Source: Bradyrhizobium sp. NFR13 (lineage in GTDB: Bacteria > Pseudomonadota > Alphaproteobacteria > Rhizobiales > Xanthobacteraceae). From it: DNA of 64,000 bases. The stretch covers positions 1 to 64,000 of the forward strand of contig NZ_FOTP01000010.1 of assembly GCF_900114605.1 (NCBI RefSeq), read 5' to 3'. This document shows positions 27,860 through 36,258 of the stretch, piece after piece. The translations under genes were made by a program, and so were the position numbers. The notes beneath the pieces were generated by a model. That model searched no databases, had not been told where the DNA came from, and saw only the letters and a list, made by a program, of their open reading frames with translations. Within the stretch, counting starts at the first letter, position 1. Each line of letters starts with the position of its first letter.

Positions 27860-29689
27860 ATGCGCTGCGCCACCATCCTCTCCCTCAGTCTTACTCTTAT
27901 ATCCGCAACAACGGCTTTCGCCCAAAACAGCCCTCCCCGCAACCTCATTTTGTTCGTACCTGATGGGCTTCGGGCGCTGAAAGTGACGCCGGAAACGGCA
28001 CCTGCGATGTCCGCAGTGCGGGATAAAGGCGTCAATTTCCAGAACTCGCATTCGCTGTTTCCGACCTTCACCATGGCCAATGCGTCGGGCATGGCGTCGG
28101 GCCATTATCTCGGCGATACCGGGGTATTCTCGAACTCGATCTATACCGGCCGTCCCACCCCGGTGCAGAACAACAGCCCGATCCCCTTCATCGAACATGA
28201 TCAGGTGCTCGGCGATCTCGACGAGCAATTCAACGGCGATTATCTCAATGAGGAAACGCTGCTAAAGGCCGCGCGCAAAGCAGGCTATTCGACCGCCGCA
28301 ATCGGCAAGGTCGGCCCGACCCTGATGTTCGATCACACCGAGCGCACCGGCAAGGAAACCATCACCATCGACGACCAGACCGGCGGCGTCGACAAATCGG
28401 GCAAGCTGCTCGGCATTCCCCTGTCGGACGAGATGAAGGACGCTTTGGCGAAGGCTGGACTGGCGGTGGAAACACCGGGCCGCGGCGAGAATGGCAAGGC
28501 TGGCGACGCCAAGACGCCGGGCACGGTCGAGGCGAATATCAAGCAGCAGGCCTATATGGCGGATGTCGCAACCAAAGTGGTTCTGCCGATGTTCAAGGCA
28601 CGCAACAAGCCGTTCGTGCTGATCTTCTGGTCGCGCGATCCCGATGGCACCCAGCACAATCAGGGCGACAGCCTCAACAAGGTGGTGCCCGGCATCAATG
28701 GCCCCTCCTCGCTCGCCTCGATCAAGAATGCCGACGACAATCTCGCGCAGCTCCGCAAGGCGCTCGACGATCTCGGCCTCGCCGCGTCGACCAACATCAT
28801 GATCTCGGCGGACCACGGCTTCTCGACGATCTCCAAGGAGAGCAAAACCTCGGCGACCGTCAAGGGCAACTATGCCGACACCCCGGAAGGTTTTCTGCCG
28901 CTGGGATTCCTGGCCATCGATCTCGCCAAGTCGCTCGACCTGCCGCTGTTCGATCCCAATGACGGGTTCAAAACCGTCGCCGACAACGCCTATCCGAAGG
29001 CTGGCAATGCGTTCATCGGCAATGATAAGGACAAGCCCGAGCTGATCATCGCCACCAATGGCGGCTCCGACCTGATCTATCTGCCGACCGGCGACAAGGA
29101 CCTCGCCGGCCGCACGGTGAAGGCGCTGCTGAAGCAGGATTACATCAGCGGCATCTTCGTCGACGATACGCTCGGCTCCTTCCCGGGTGCACTGCCGCTG
29201 TCGGCGATCAACCTGTCGGGCAAGGCTGTCACGCCGCATCCGGCCATCGTAGTCTCGTTCCGCTCCTATTCGGAGGGCTGCGAGGAGCCGGCGGCGTGCC
29301 AGGTAGAGGTTGCCGACACCGTGCTGCGTCAGGGCCAGGGCATGCATGGTTCGTTCGGGCGCGGCGATACCCACAACTTCATGGCGGCCATCGGACCGGA
29401 CTTCAAAGCCGGCTTCGTCGATCCCCTGCCGGTCAGCAATGCCGATACCGGAATTACCGCCGCGCATCTGCTTGGCCTGAAGCGCGACGCCAAAGGCAGC
29501 CTGATCGGCCGCGTGATGACTGAAGCGACGACGACGGGCGAGACGCCGAACGCGATTTCCGAGGTGTTGCGCTCGGCGCCCGACGATCAGGGTCTGTTCA
29601 CGGTGCTGCAACTGCAGAAAGTCGGCGAGCACAAGTATTTCGATGTCGCCGGTTTCCCGGGCCGAACAGTCGGACTCGACGTGAAGTAA
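27860..29689 (+). CDS. secreted alkaline phosphatase/phosphodiesterase family protein
   Basis: The 609-residue protein has a signal peptide (about 1-21) and an alkaline-phosphatase superfamily fold. LILFVPDGLRALKV carries the first metal aspartate, FPTFTMANASGMASGHY the nucleophile threonine and neighbouring region, WSRDPDGTQHNQGD and SADHGFSTI further metal ligands, and GMHGSFGRGDTHNFMAAIGP the last histidines. It resembles nucleotide pyrophosphatase/phosphodiesterases acting in the periplasm. The substrate is not known. It is divergent from pccA and ended by a strong hairpin. Confidence 0.8.
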   Translation: MRCATILSLSLTLISATTAFAQNSPPRNLILFVPDGLRALKVTPETAPAMSAVRDKGVNFQNSHSLFPTFTMANASGMASGHYLGDTGVFSNSIYTGRPTPVQNNSPIPFIEHDQVLGDLDEQFNGDYLNEETLLKAARKAGYSTAAIGKVGPTLMFDHTERTGKETITIDDQTGGVDKSGKLLGIPLSDEMKDALAKAGLAVETPGRGENGKAGDAKTPGTVEANIKQQAYMADVATKVVLPMFKARNKPFVLIFWSRDPDGTQHNQGDSLNKVVPGINGPSSLASIKNADDNLAQLRKALDDLGLAASTNIMISADHGFSTISKESKTSATVKGNYADTPEGFLPLGFLAIDLAKSLDLPLFDPNDGFKTVADNAYPKAGNAFIGNDKDKPELIIATNGGSDLIYLPTGDKDLAGRTVKALLKQDYISGIFVDDTLGSFPGALPLSAINLSGKAVTPHPAIVVSFRSYSEGCEEPAACQVEVADTVLRQGQGMHGSFGRGDTHNFMAAIGPDFKAGFVDPLPVSNADTGITAAHLLGLKRDAKGSLIGRVMTEATTTGETPNAISEVLRSAPDDQGLFTVLQLQKVGEHKYFDVAGFPGRTVGLDVK

Positions 29690-29703
29690 GCGACAGCCCC
29701 AAC

Positions 29704-29735
29704 AAAAAACGGCGGAGCCACGCTCCGCCGTTTTT
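29704..29735. terminator. bidirectional rho-independent terminator
   Basis: ACGGCGGAG, loop CCACG and CTCCGCCGT form the hairpin, with A-tract before and T-tract after. It serves the convergent phosphatase gene and the hypothetical gene at 29760. Confidence 0.85.
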
Positions 29736-29759
29736 CTATTCGGACGATCTGCGACCGGC

Positions 29760-30326
29760 TTACATGCCGATATCGAACACGTTCGGCAGTTGCAGCGTCG
29801 CAGCGCCGACCACGGTCGTGACCAGCGTCATGATGGTGGCGTTGCTGACGCGCTTGGCGCGCATCTGCGTGGCGATCCATTCGAGCACCTCGATATTCAC
29901 ACCGACGGCCTTGGTCGGCGCCCAGGTCTCGATGGCCACATCGGGCGACAGCGCCACCGTGCGCGACGGCACCGGCAGGCCCGACGCAGATGCCGCGTGA
30001 TGCACGACGGCCTTGGCGAACAGGTCGTCGAAACGGCCATCATCGCTGCGCTCGGCTGCAGCTTCGTTGATCGCGAACAGTGCCTCGGCCTCGTCGCGGC
30101 TCACCGGCTGGCTGGCCAGTGCCGACGCCCCCAGGATGCGCTCACACCAGGCGGCGTCGTCGGCATCGAGTGCACGGGAGAAATGGATACGGCCGCGGGT
30201 GGTCGGACCTTCGCCGGTGATGACGCCGTCGCGCACGATGGCGAGGGCCTGTGCGGCAGCGCGATGGTTGTCGATGGTGGAGGTTTCGATGGCGCCGATC
30301 ACGTCGGCAGCGGCAGCGGATGACAT
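29760..30326 (-). CDS. hypothetical protein
   Basis: The predicted protein has 188 residues. It is mostly helical and soluble apart from a mildly hydrophobic C-terminal stretch (NATIMTLVTTVVGAATLQLP). It contains the ordered blocks ALDADDAAWCERILGASALA and RDEAEALFAINEAAAERSDD, and later VALSPDVAIETWAPT. It looks like a tellurite-resistance-type or DUF-class helical protein, but I cannot name a family. An alternative ATG lies at 30350. It is a single gene ended by the shared terminator. Confidence 0.65.
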   Translation of the reverse strand: MSSAAAADVIGAIETSTIDNHRAAAQALAIVRDGVITGEGPTTRGRIHFSRALDADDAAWCERILGASALASQPVSRDEAEALFAINEAAAERSDDGRFDDLFAKAVVHHAASASGLPVPSRTVALSPDVAIETWAPTKAVGVNIEVLEWIATQMRAKRVSNATIMTLVTTVVGAATLQLPNVFDIGM

Positions 30327-30710
30327 TTCAAGCTCTTCTGTTTGCAGCATATTTCTCAACATAGCCCAGCAATTCCATGGGCGACTTAACGCTCGGTTAA
30401 GAGATGGACAGGAGTTTTTCTTATCCCTAACCGTTGCAGTTCAGTCGCGCCGGGGCGCTGCTGGGTTCGATCTGATGTGGCGATCCGGTCAGGCGGGATT
30501 GCGCCGGACGGGCGGCAACATCGCGGCATCCGATAACATCATGTTGCGCGGGTATTTTGCCGCAGCCGCCTTGCGTGAAACTGAAAGCCAGCGCGCGCTG
30601 AATTTGAAGAAAGTTCTTGTCCTTTTTGCCGGACAGTTCCATTTACCAGCGTGCGCCTTTATAATCGGCCCACAAAATTCATCTGTAATCAGAATGACAT
30701 GAGGTCCATC
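30327..30710. other. divergent intergenic region upstream of peroxiredoxin
   Basis: This 384-bp region lies between two divergent genes. No open frame in it resembles a protein family and I see no repeat or structured RNA. It should hold promoters for both neighbours. I cannot pick out an OxyR site by eye. Confidence 0.4.
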
Positions 30711-31370
30711 ATGACGCTCCAGATCAACGCCGTCGCCCCCGATTTCGAGGCCGAAACCACGGCCGGCCGCATCAAGTTTCACGACTGGATCGGGGATAGC
30801 TGGGCTCTTTTGTTCTCGCACCCGAAGGACTTCACCCCGGTCTGCACCACCGAGCTCGGCGCACTCGCCAAGCTGCAGCCGGAGTTCGACAAGCGCGGCG
30901 TCAAGCTGATCGGCCTCAGCGTCGACCCCGTGCACAAGCACGCGCTGTGGGTCGACGATATTAACGAAACCCAGGGCGCCCGCCCGACCTTCCCGATGAT
31001 CGGCGACACCGACCTCAAGGTCTCGAAGCTCTACAACATGCTTCCGGCCGACGTGGCGGGCGATGCCGACAGCCGTACCGCCGCGGACAATGCCACCGTG
31101 CGCAACGTCTTCATCATCGGGCCGGACAAGAAGATCAAACTGGTGCTGGTCTATCCGATGACCACCGGCCGCAACTTCCAGGAAATCCTGCGCGTGATCG
31201 ATTCACTGCAGATGACCGCCAAGCATCGCGTCGCCACGCCAGCGGATTGGACGCAGGGCGAGGACGTCATCATCGCCGGCTCCGTCACCAATGACGAAGC
31301 CAAGACGATCTATCCGAACGGCTGGAAAGAGCCGAAGCCCTATATCCGCATCGTGCCGCAGCCGAAGTAA
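30711..31370 (+). CDS. 1-Cys peroxiredoxin (Prx6 family)
   Basis: The 219-residue protein reduces hydrogen peroxide and organic hydroperoxides. The peroxidatic Cys45 is in the PVCTTE motif (43-48), preceded by HPKDF, and the C-terminal part has ADNATVRNVFIIGPDKKI and YPMTTGRN, which mark the Prx6 group. No resolving cysteine is seen near the C-terminus, so it is a 1-Cys enzyme. GAGG lies seven bases before the ATG at 30711, which decides the start. The gene is monocistronic with its own terminator. Confidence 0.9.
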   Translation: MTLQINAVAPDFEAETTAGRIKFHDWIGDSWALLFSHPKDFTPVCTTELGALAKLQPEFDKRGVKLIGLSVDPVHKHALWVDDINETQGARPTFPMIGDTDLKVSKLYNMLPADVAGDADSRTAADNATVRNVFIIGPDKKIKLVLVYPMTTGRNFQEILRVIDSLQMTAKHRVATPADWTQGEDVIIAGSVTNDEAKTIYPNGWKEPKPYIRIVPQPK

Positions 31371-31397
31371 CGCTGCGACTGATTTGCAAGAACGAGA

Positions 31398-31436
31398 GAG
31401 GCGCCGCGAGAGATCGCGGCGCCTCTTCTGTTTTTC
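31398..31436 (+). terminator. rho-independent terminator of the peroxiredoxin gene
   Basis: GAGGCGCCGCGA, a GAGA loop and TCGCGGCGCCTC form a perfect 12-bp stem, followed by TTCTGTTTTT. Confidence 0.9.
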
Positions 31437-31658
31437 TGATGTGCGCAGCAATACGCAATCGCATCGGGTGAGCCACTGATCCAGCGGCAGCATGACGACG
31501 ACATCGTCGCATAGGGAATCGCGTATCGCTTCAAGACTGCCTTCAGTACCAATTCGGTAATAAATATCCTGATACTACGCGCGAATGTGCGCAAGGTTGC
31601 AAACCCTCGCGGTATTCGCGGCCGGATCAATCACCCGACATCCGCGTTGGATGACGTG

Positions 31659-33155
31659 ATGACCGATCGATCTTCGACCTCAACACCGGTGCAAGCACCT
31701 ATCGTCGTCTGGTTTCGCGACGACCTTCGTCTGTCCGACCATCCTGCCCTTCATGCTGCAGCGAAGCGCAATGTGCCGGTGATCTGTCTCTACATCCTCG
31801 ATGAGCAGAGCAAGGCACTGAAGCCACCGCAGGCGCGGCCGATGGGCGGCGCGACGAGATGGTGGCTGGCGCAGTCGCTACGCGCACTCGGTGCGAGCCT
31901 CGACGCCATCGGCGGCACGCTGGTGCTGCGCAAGGGCGCTTCGGCCGACGTCATCGTCGATGTGGCCCGCGCAGTCGATGCCAGCCACGTCTTCTGGAAC
32001 GAGATCGCGCAGGCGCCGCATCTCGCCGTCGCCGATGGCGTCACCGAAGCGCTTGCCGATCTCGATATCGGCACGCAGAGCTTTCCGGGCGATCTTCTGG
32101 CGCATCCCGCGACGATCCGCGCCAAGGAGACCGCTACCCAGGAGAGCCGCGGCCTGCGTGTGTTCACACCGTTCTGGCGGCGCGTCCAAGCGATGGGCGG
32201 ACCGGCGAAGCCGGTGCCGGCACCGAGGAAGTTGATGCCCGCGCCGAAGCTGAAGAGCGACAAGCTCGCCGACTGGGCGCTCGAACCGTCGAAGCCTGAC
32301 TGGGCTGGCGGCCTGCGCGAGACGTGGACGCCTGGTGAAGCCGCCGCGCAAAAGCTTCTCAAGCGCTTCCTCAAGGAGATCGCGGGCTATAGCAGCGATC
32401 GCGATCGGCCCGACCGCGAGATCACGTCGCGCCTGTCGCCGCACCTTCGCTTCGGCGAGATCAGTCCGCGTCAGATCTGGACCGCCGCGCATTTCGCAGC
32501 TGCAGAATCTCCGAAGCACAGTAGCGACATCGCAAAGTTCATGAGCGAAGTCGGCTGGCGCGAGTTCTGCCGCCATCTGCTGTTCGATGTTCCCGATTTG
32601 GCCACGCGCAATCTGCAATCATCCTTCGATGAGTTCCCATGGAAGGCTGATCGCAAGGCGTTGCACGCGTGGCAACGCGGTCTGACCGGCTATCCGATCG
32701 TCGATGCGGGCATGCGCGAGCTCTGGCACACCGGCGTGATGCACAATCGCGTACGCATGGTGGTCGCATCCTTCCTCGTCAAACATCTGCTCATCGACTG
32801 GCGCGAGGGCGAGAAGTGGTTCTGGGATACGCTTGTCGATGCTGATGCGGGTAGCAATCCCGCCAACTGGCAGTGGGTCGCAGGCTCCGGCGCGGATGCA
32901 GCACCCTACTTCCGCGTCTTCAATCCGATCCTGCAGGGTGAGAAGTTCGATCCCGGTGGTGTCTATGTCAGGCGCTGGGTACCCGAATTGAGCAAACTAT
33001 CCACAAAACAGATTCATCAGCCTTGGACCGCTTCACCGCTCGAACTCAAAAACGCGGGAATCACTTTAGGCAAAGACTATCCGTCGCCAATCGTCGATCA
33101 CAAAGTCGGTCGCGAGCGCGCATTAAAGGCGTACACAACGATACGAAATAGTTGA
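31659..33155 (+). CDS. phrB: deoxyribodipyrimidine photolyase
   Basis: The 498-residue protein repairs UV-induced pyrimidine dimers with FAD and blue light. The N-terminal antenna domain starts VVWFRDDLRLSDHPAL. The FAD domain contains TSRLSPHLRFGEISPRQIW, the WREFCRHLL helix, then TGYPIVDAGMRELWHTGVMH and DADAGSNPANWQWVAGSG, all characteristic of class I CPD photolyases. Length is normal. An ATG at 31659 fits the family; upstream codons add an unlikely tail. The lysine-rich protein follows 74 bp later. Confidence 0.93.
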   Translation: MTDRSSTSTPVQAPIVVWFRDDLRLSDHPALHAAAKRNVPVICLYILDEQSKALKPPQARPMGGATRWWLAQSLRALGASLDAIGGTLVLRKGASADVIVDVARAVDASHVFWNEIAQAPHLAVADGVTEALADLDIGTQSFPGDLLAHPATIRAKETATQESRGLRVFTPFWRRVQAMGGPAKPVPAPRKLMPAPKLKSDKLADWALEPSKPDWAGGLRETWTPGEAAAQKLLKRFLKEIAGYSSDRDRPDREITSRLSPHLRFGEISPRQIWTAAHFAAAESPKHSSDIAKFMSEVGWREFCRHLLFDVPDLATRNLQSSFDEFPWKADRKALHAWQRGLTGYPIVDAGMRELWHTGVMHNRVRMVVASFLVKHLLIDWREGEKWFWDTLVDADAGSNPANWQWVAGSGADAAPYFRVFNPILQGEKFDPGGVYVRRWVPELSKLSTKQIHQPWTASPLELKNAGITLGKDYPSPIVDHKVGRERALKAYTTIRNS

Positions 33156-33229
33156 CTGTCGATAGCACACTCTTCAACACGCGCCCGAATCGGACTAACG
33201 TGAAAAAGTCGACAATGTTGGGGGATGCT

Positions 33230-33595
33230 ATGAACGACGACACTCCAGTCCTGGAGCAAGTGACGGACGCGCTGAGCAGCGCAGCCGAAGCGACTAAGGA
33301 AGTCGCCACCTCGGTGGCGAAGAAGGTCAAGAAGGCCGCAAAGAAAGTCGCAAAGAAAGTGACCCCGGCTAAGAAGACGAAGAAGTCCACCAAGAAATCT
33401 TCTGCGAAGAAATCTTCAAAGAAGAAAACCCAGAAAGCGAGACCAATGGCTAAGAAAGCAACGAAGAAGACCGTCAAGAAAGCTGCCAAGAAGACCGTGA
33501 AGAAGGCAGCTGCCAAGAAGACCGTGAAGAAGGCCGCCAAGAAGGCCGCTCCGAAGAAGGCCAAGAAGGCCAAGAAGGCTGCCAAGAAGAAGTAA
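33230..33595 (+). CDS. histone H1-like lysine-rich protein
   Basis: The 121-residue protein has an acidic N-terminus (MNDDTPVLEQVTDALSSAAE) and then about 90 residues built from repeats of KKA(A/T)KK, KKTVKKAA and similar units, with lysine close to half of all residues. This is the pattern of bacterial histone H1-like proteins and of alphaproteobacterial lysine-rich nucleoid proteins. It likely binds DNA without sequence preference. GGGGGA precedes the ATG. The proximity to the photolyase gene could mean a link with DNA protection, which is inference. Confidence 0.8.
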   Translation: MNDDTPVLEQVTDALSSAAEATKEVATSVAKKVKKAAKKVAKKVTPAKKTKKSTKKSSAKKSSKKKTQKARPMAKKATKKTVKKAAKKTVKKAAAKKTVKKAAKKAAPKKAKKAKKAAKKK

Positions 33596-33612
33596 GCTTC
33601 TTCGCAGATGTG

Positions 33613-33645
33613 AAAGCCTCCGGGTCCAAGCCCGGAGGCTTTTTC
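33613..33645 (+). terminator. rho-independent terminator of the H1-like gene
   Basis: AAGCCTCCGGG, a six-base loop and CCCGGAGGCTT form the stem, followed by TTTTC. Confidence 0.85.
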
Positions 33646-33677
33646 ATGTCTGGAGTCTGGATTGACGCAGGATGGCG

Positions 33678-34564
33678 TCAGGCTCTGGCGCGGTTGACCA
33701 GCAACACCGCAGCGCCGCAGGCAATCATGCCGATAATGGCGACGGCATCCAGCTTCTCGCCGAACAGGATGAAGGCCATCAGCGCCGTCACCGCCGGCAC
33801 CAGATAGAACAGGCTCGCCACCTGGCTCGAGGGCTGACGCCGCAGCAGCCAGTAGAGCAGCCCGACGGTGCCGATCGACAGCACCACCGCGAGCCAGATC
33901 ACCGACAGCACGAACTCCGCGGACCAGTGGATCACATTGGTCTCAAAGGCCAGCGCGCCGATACCGAACAACACCAAAGCTGCGAGTTGCTGGATGAAGC
34001 TGCCCGTGCGCCAGTCGATGCCGCCGCAATAGCGCTTCTGATAGAGCGTGCCGACGGTGATCGTGATCAGCGAAATGCCGGACGCAAACCATCCCCAGCC
34101 CGCCTCTCCCGTCATCGGGCGCCCGTACAGGATCAGCAACACGCCGGCGAGGCCAAGCCCGAGTCCGCCCCATTGCAGCGGCGTGACGCGCTCGCCGAGG
34201 AAACGGCTCGCCAGAATGGAGGTGAGGATCGGCTGCAGACCCGGGATCAGCGCCGACAGACCGACCGGGACCTTGTGCGCCACCGCAAACACGGTGCCTG
34301 CAAGATAGAGCCCCTGCACCAGCAGCCCGGCGACGATGCTGTGGCCGATGCCCGCGCGATCCGGCCAACCGGTCGTACCCACGCAACGATCACCGCCATG
34401 ATCGCGACGGCCAGCATCATGCGAACGGTGAGATAGGTCAGCGGCTCGGCGTCGTTCAGCACATATTTCGTGCCGATGAAGCCGGTGCACCACAGCAGCA
34501 CGAAGACGATGGGCGCCGCACGGCCGATCAGGGTTTCAAGATCGCTTTTCTGAACCTGTTTCAT
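33678..34564 (-). pseudogene. EamA/DMT transporter, frameshifted
   Basis: One frame from 34564 encodes [20 protein letters not shown] through [20 protein letters not shown]. The remainder ([20 protein letters not shown] through AAVLLVNRARA) lies in another frame. The break is at about 34361-34378, in the sequence rich in CCGG. Restoring one base gives a normal 294-residue protein with ten helices and two EamA repeats. It would be an exporter or importer of small metabolites. Either the gene is dead or one base was lost in sequencing. Confidence 0.75.
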
Positions 34565-34666
34565 GGGCTGCTCAGTGCCCGATCATGTGCTAAGCGGCAA
34601 TGGCTGTTTGCGCGGGCCTGCCCGCCTGACGTCACACCACCGAGACCATTATCGAAGGAATTTGCC

Positions 34667-35794
34667 ATGGACGTTCGCGCCGCCGTTGCCATCAGTGCCG
34701 GCAAGCCGCTGGAGATCACCACCGTTCAGCTCGAAGGCCCACGCGACGGCGAAGTGCTGATCGAGATCAAGGCCACCGGCATCTGCCACACCGACGAGTT
34801 CACGCTGTCCGGCGCCGATCCCGAAGGTCTGTTTCCGGCGATCCTCGGCCATGAAGGCGCCGGCGTTGTCGTCGATGTCGGCCGCGGCGTCACCTCCGTG
34901 AAGAAGGGTGATCATGTCATCCCGCTCTACACGCCCGAATGCCGCCAGTGCCCGTCATGCCTGTCGCGCAAGACCAATCTCTGCACGTCCATTCGCGCGA
35001 CGCAGGGCCAGGGCCTGATGCCTGACGGCACCTCGCGCTTCTCGCTCGAGGGCAAGCCGATCCATCACTATATGGGTACGTCGACCTTCGCCAATTACAC
35101 GGTGCTCCCTGAGATCGCGGTCGCGAAGATCCGCGAGGACGCGCCGTTCGACAAGGTCTGCTACATCGGCTGCGGTGTCACCACCGGCATCGGCGCGGTG
35201 TTCAACACCGCCAAGGTCGAGCAAGGCGCCAAGGCCATCGTCTTCGGTCTCGGCGGCATCGGCCTCAACGTGCTGCAGGGTCTGCGCCTGGCCGGCGCCG
35301 ACATGATCATCGGTGTCGACATCAACAATGACCGCAAGGCCTGGGGCGAGCGCTTCGGCATGACGCATTTCGTCAATCCGAAGGAGCTGGGCAAGGATCT
35401 GGTCCCTCACCTCGTCGACATGACCAAGCAGGGTGCCGACCAGATCGGCGGCGCCGATTACACTTTCGACTGCACCGGCAATGTCACGGTGATGCGTCAG
35501 GCACTGGAAGCCTGCCACCGCGGCTGGGGCCAGTCGATCGTTATCGGCGTGGCGCCGGCCGGCGCCGAAATCTCCACGCGTCCGTTCCAGCTCGTGACGG
35601 GAAGGGTCTGGAAGGGCTCGGCCTTCGGCGGCGCCCGTGGCCGCACCGACGTGCCGAAGATCGTCGACTGGTACATGCAGGGCAAGATCCAGATCGACCC
35701 GATGATCACCCACGTGATGCCGCTCGCGGACATCAACAAGGGGTTCGATCTGATGAAGCGCGGGGAGTCGATCCGCGGCGTGGTGACGTTCTAG
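34667..35794 (+). CDS. frmA: S-(hydroxymethyl)glutathione dehydrogenase (class III ADH)
   Basis: The 375-residue zinc enzyme oxidises the formaldehyde-glutathione adduct with NAD+. Catalytic zinc ligands are Cys40 and His62, with Cys at about 168, structural zinc is held by Cys92, Cys95, Cys98 and Cys106 ([16 protein letters not shown]), and the Rossmann motif is [14 protein letters not shown]. It matches class III alcohol dehydrogenases in length and motifs. No frmB/fghA gene is adjacent. A GTAGGATGGGT palindrome follows its stop codon. Confidence 0.92.
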   Translation: MDVRAAVAISAGKPLEITTVQLEGPRDGEVLIEIKATGICHTDEFTLSGADPEGLFPAILGHEGAGVVVDVGRGVTSVKKGDHVIPLYTPECRQCPSCLSRKTNLCTSIRATQGQGLMPDGTSRFSLEGKPIHHYMGTSTFANYTVLPEIAVAKIREDAPFDKVCYIGCGVTTGIGAVFNTAKVEQGAKAIVFGLGGIGLNVLQGLRLAGADMIIGVDINNDRKAWGERFGMTHFVNPKELGKDLVPHLVDMTKQGADQIGGADYTFDCTGNVTVMRQALEACHRGWGQSIVIGVAPAGAEISTRPFQLVTGRVWKGSAFGGARGRTDVPKIVDWYMQGKIQIDPMITHVMPLADINKGFDLMKRGESIRGVVTF

Positions 35795-35810
35795 GCTACA
35801 CGCGCCTAGG

Positions 35811-35852
35811 CCGTAGGATGGGTTTTGCGAAGACGCTCAACCCATCCTACGG
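35811..35852. repeat. GTAGGATGGGT palindrome, copy 2
   Basis: CCGTAGGATGGGTT and AACCCATCCTACGG are perfect inverted 14-bp arms around a 14-bp loop. The family member at 7894-7931 has the same arms with a few changes. It lies after frmA and may help end its transcript. Confidence 0.7.
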
Positions 35853-35889
35853 CAGGGCGTTTTGGGTCACTCCCCCTTGAACACCACGC

Positions 35890-36258
35890 TCATGTCGAAG
35901 ACCTTTCGAAGAACGGTACGAGGCGGCCGGTGAAGTGCCGATAGCCGGCTTTTACCTTGTCGCCGATGACGAGATCGTTGGCGCCGTGGGCCATCATGCG
36001 AAAGCCTTCGGCGGTGTCGATGAGCAAAATATTGTAGGGCACGTGCTCGCGCGCTTCCGGCGTCCCGGCGCGCAGCACGAGGGACGTCGCATAGACGGTG
36101 CCCTCACCAGACGATGTCTTGTCGTGGAGATCGGGTGAGCCGCAGGCGGCGCAGAACGAGCGGCGGAAATACTGGATCGCGTTGCAGGCACGGCAGGACT
36201 GGTAGCCGATCGCTTCAGTCCCGGTGGTCCAGTCGGCGGCGGGTTTGAGCTGGCTCAT
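35890..36258 (-). CDS. DUF35 (zinc-ribbon/OB-fold) acyl-CoA-associated protein
   Basis: The 122-residue protein has a zinc ribbon formed by Cys22-x2-Cys25 and Cys36-x2-Cys39, followed by an OB-fold (GEGTVYATSLVLR). DUF35 proteins pair with thiolase-like enzymes, as in ChsH2 with Ltp2 in steroid side-chain cleavage, where they bind the acyl-CoA. Its ATG overlaps the stop of the upstream Cys-less thiolase gene (ATGA), so the two are coupled and probably form a complex. Confidence 0.85.
   Translation of the reverse strand: MSQLKPAADWTTGTEAIGYQSCRACNAIQYFRRSFCAACGSPDLHDKTSSGEGTVYATSLVLRAGTPEAREHVPYNILLIDTAEGFRMMAHGANDLVIGDKVKAGYRHFTGRLVPFFERSST

Noticed and set aside
30013-30702. 229-codon plus-strand frame
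   Set aside because: It overlaps the antisense of the hypothetical gene at 29760 and the intergenic region, with no sensible protein pattern.
33061-33585. 174-codon Phe/Ala-rich frame antisense to the H1-like gene
   Set aside because: Reverse complement of lysine codons gives phenylalanine-rich sequence; it is an artefact of the AAG repeats.
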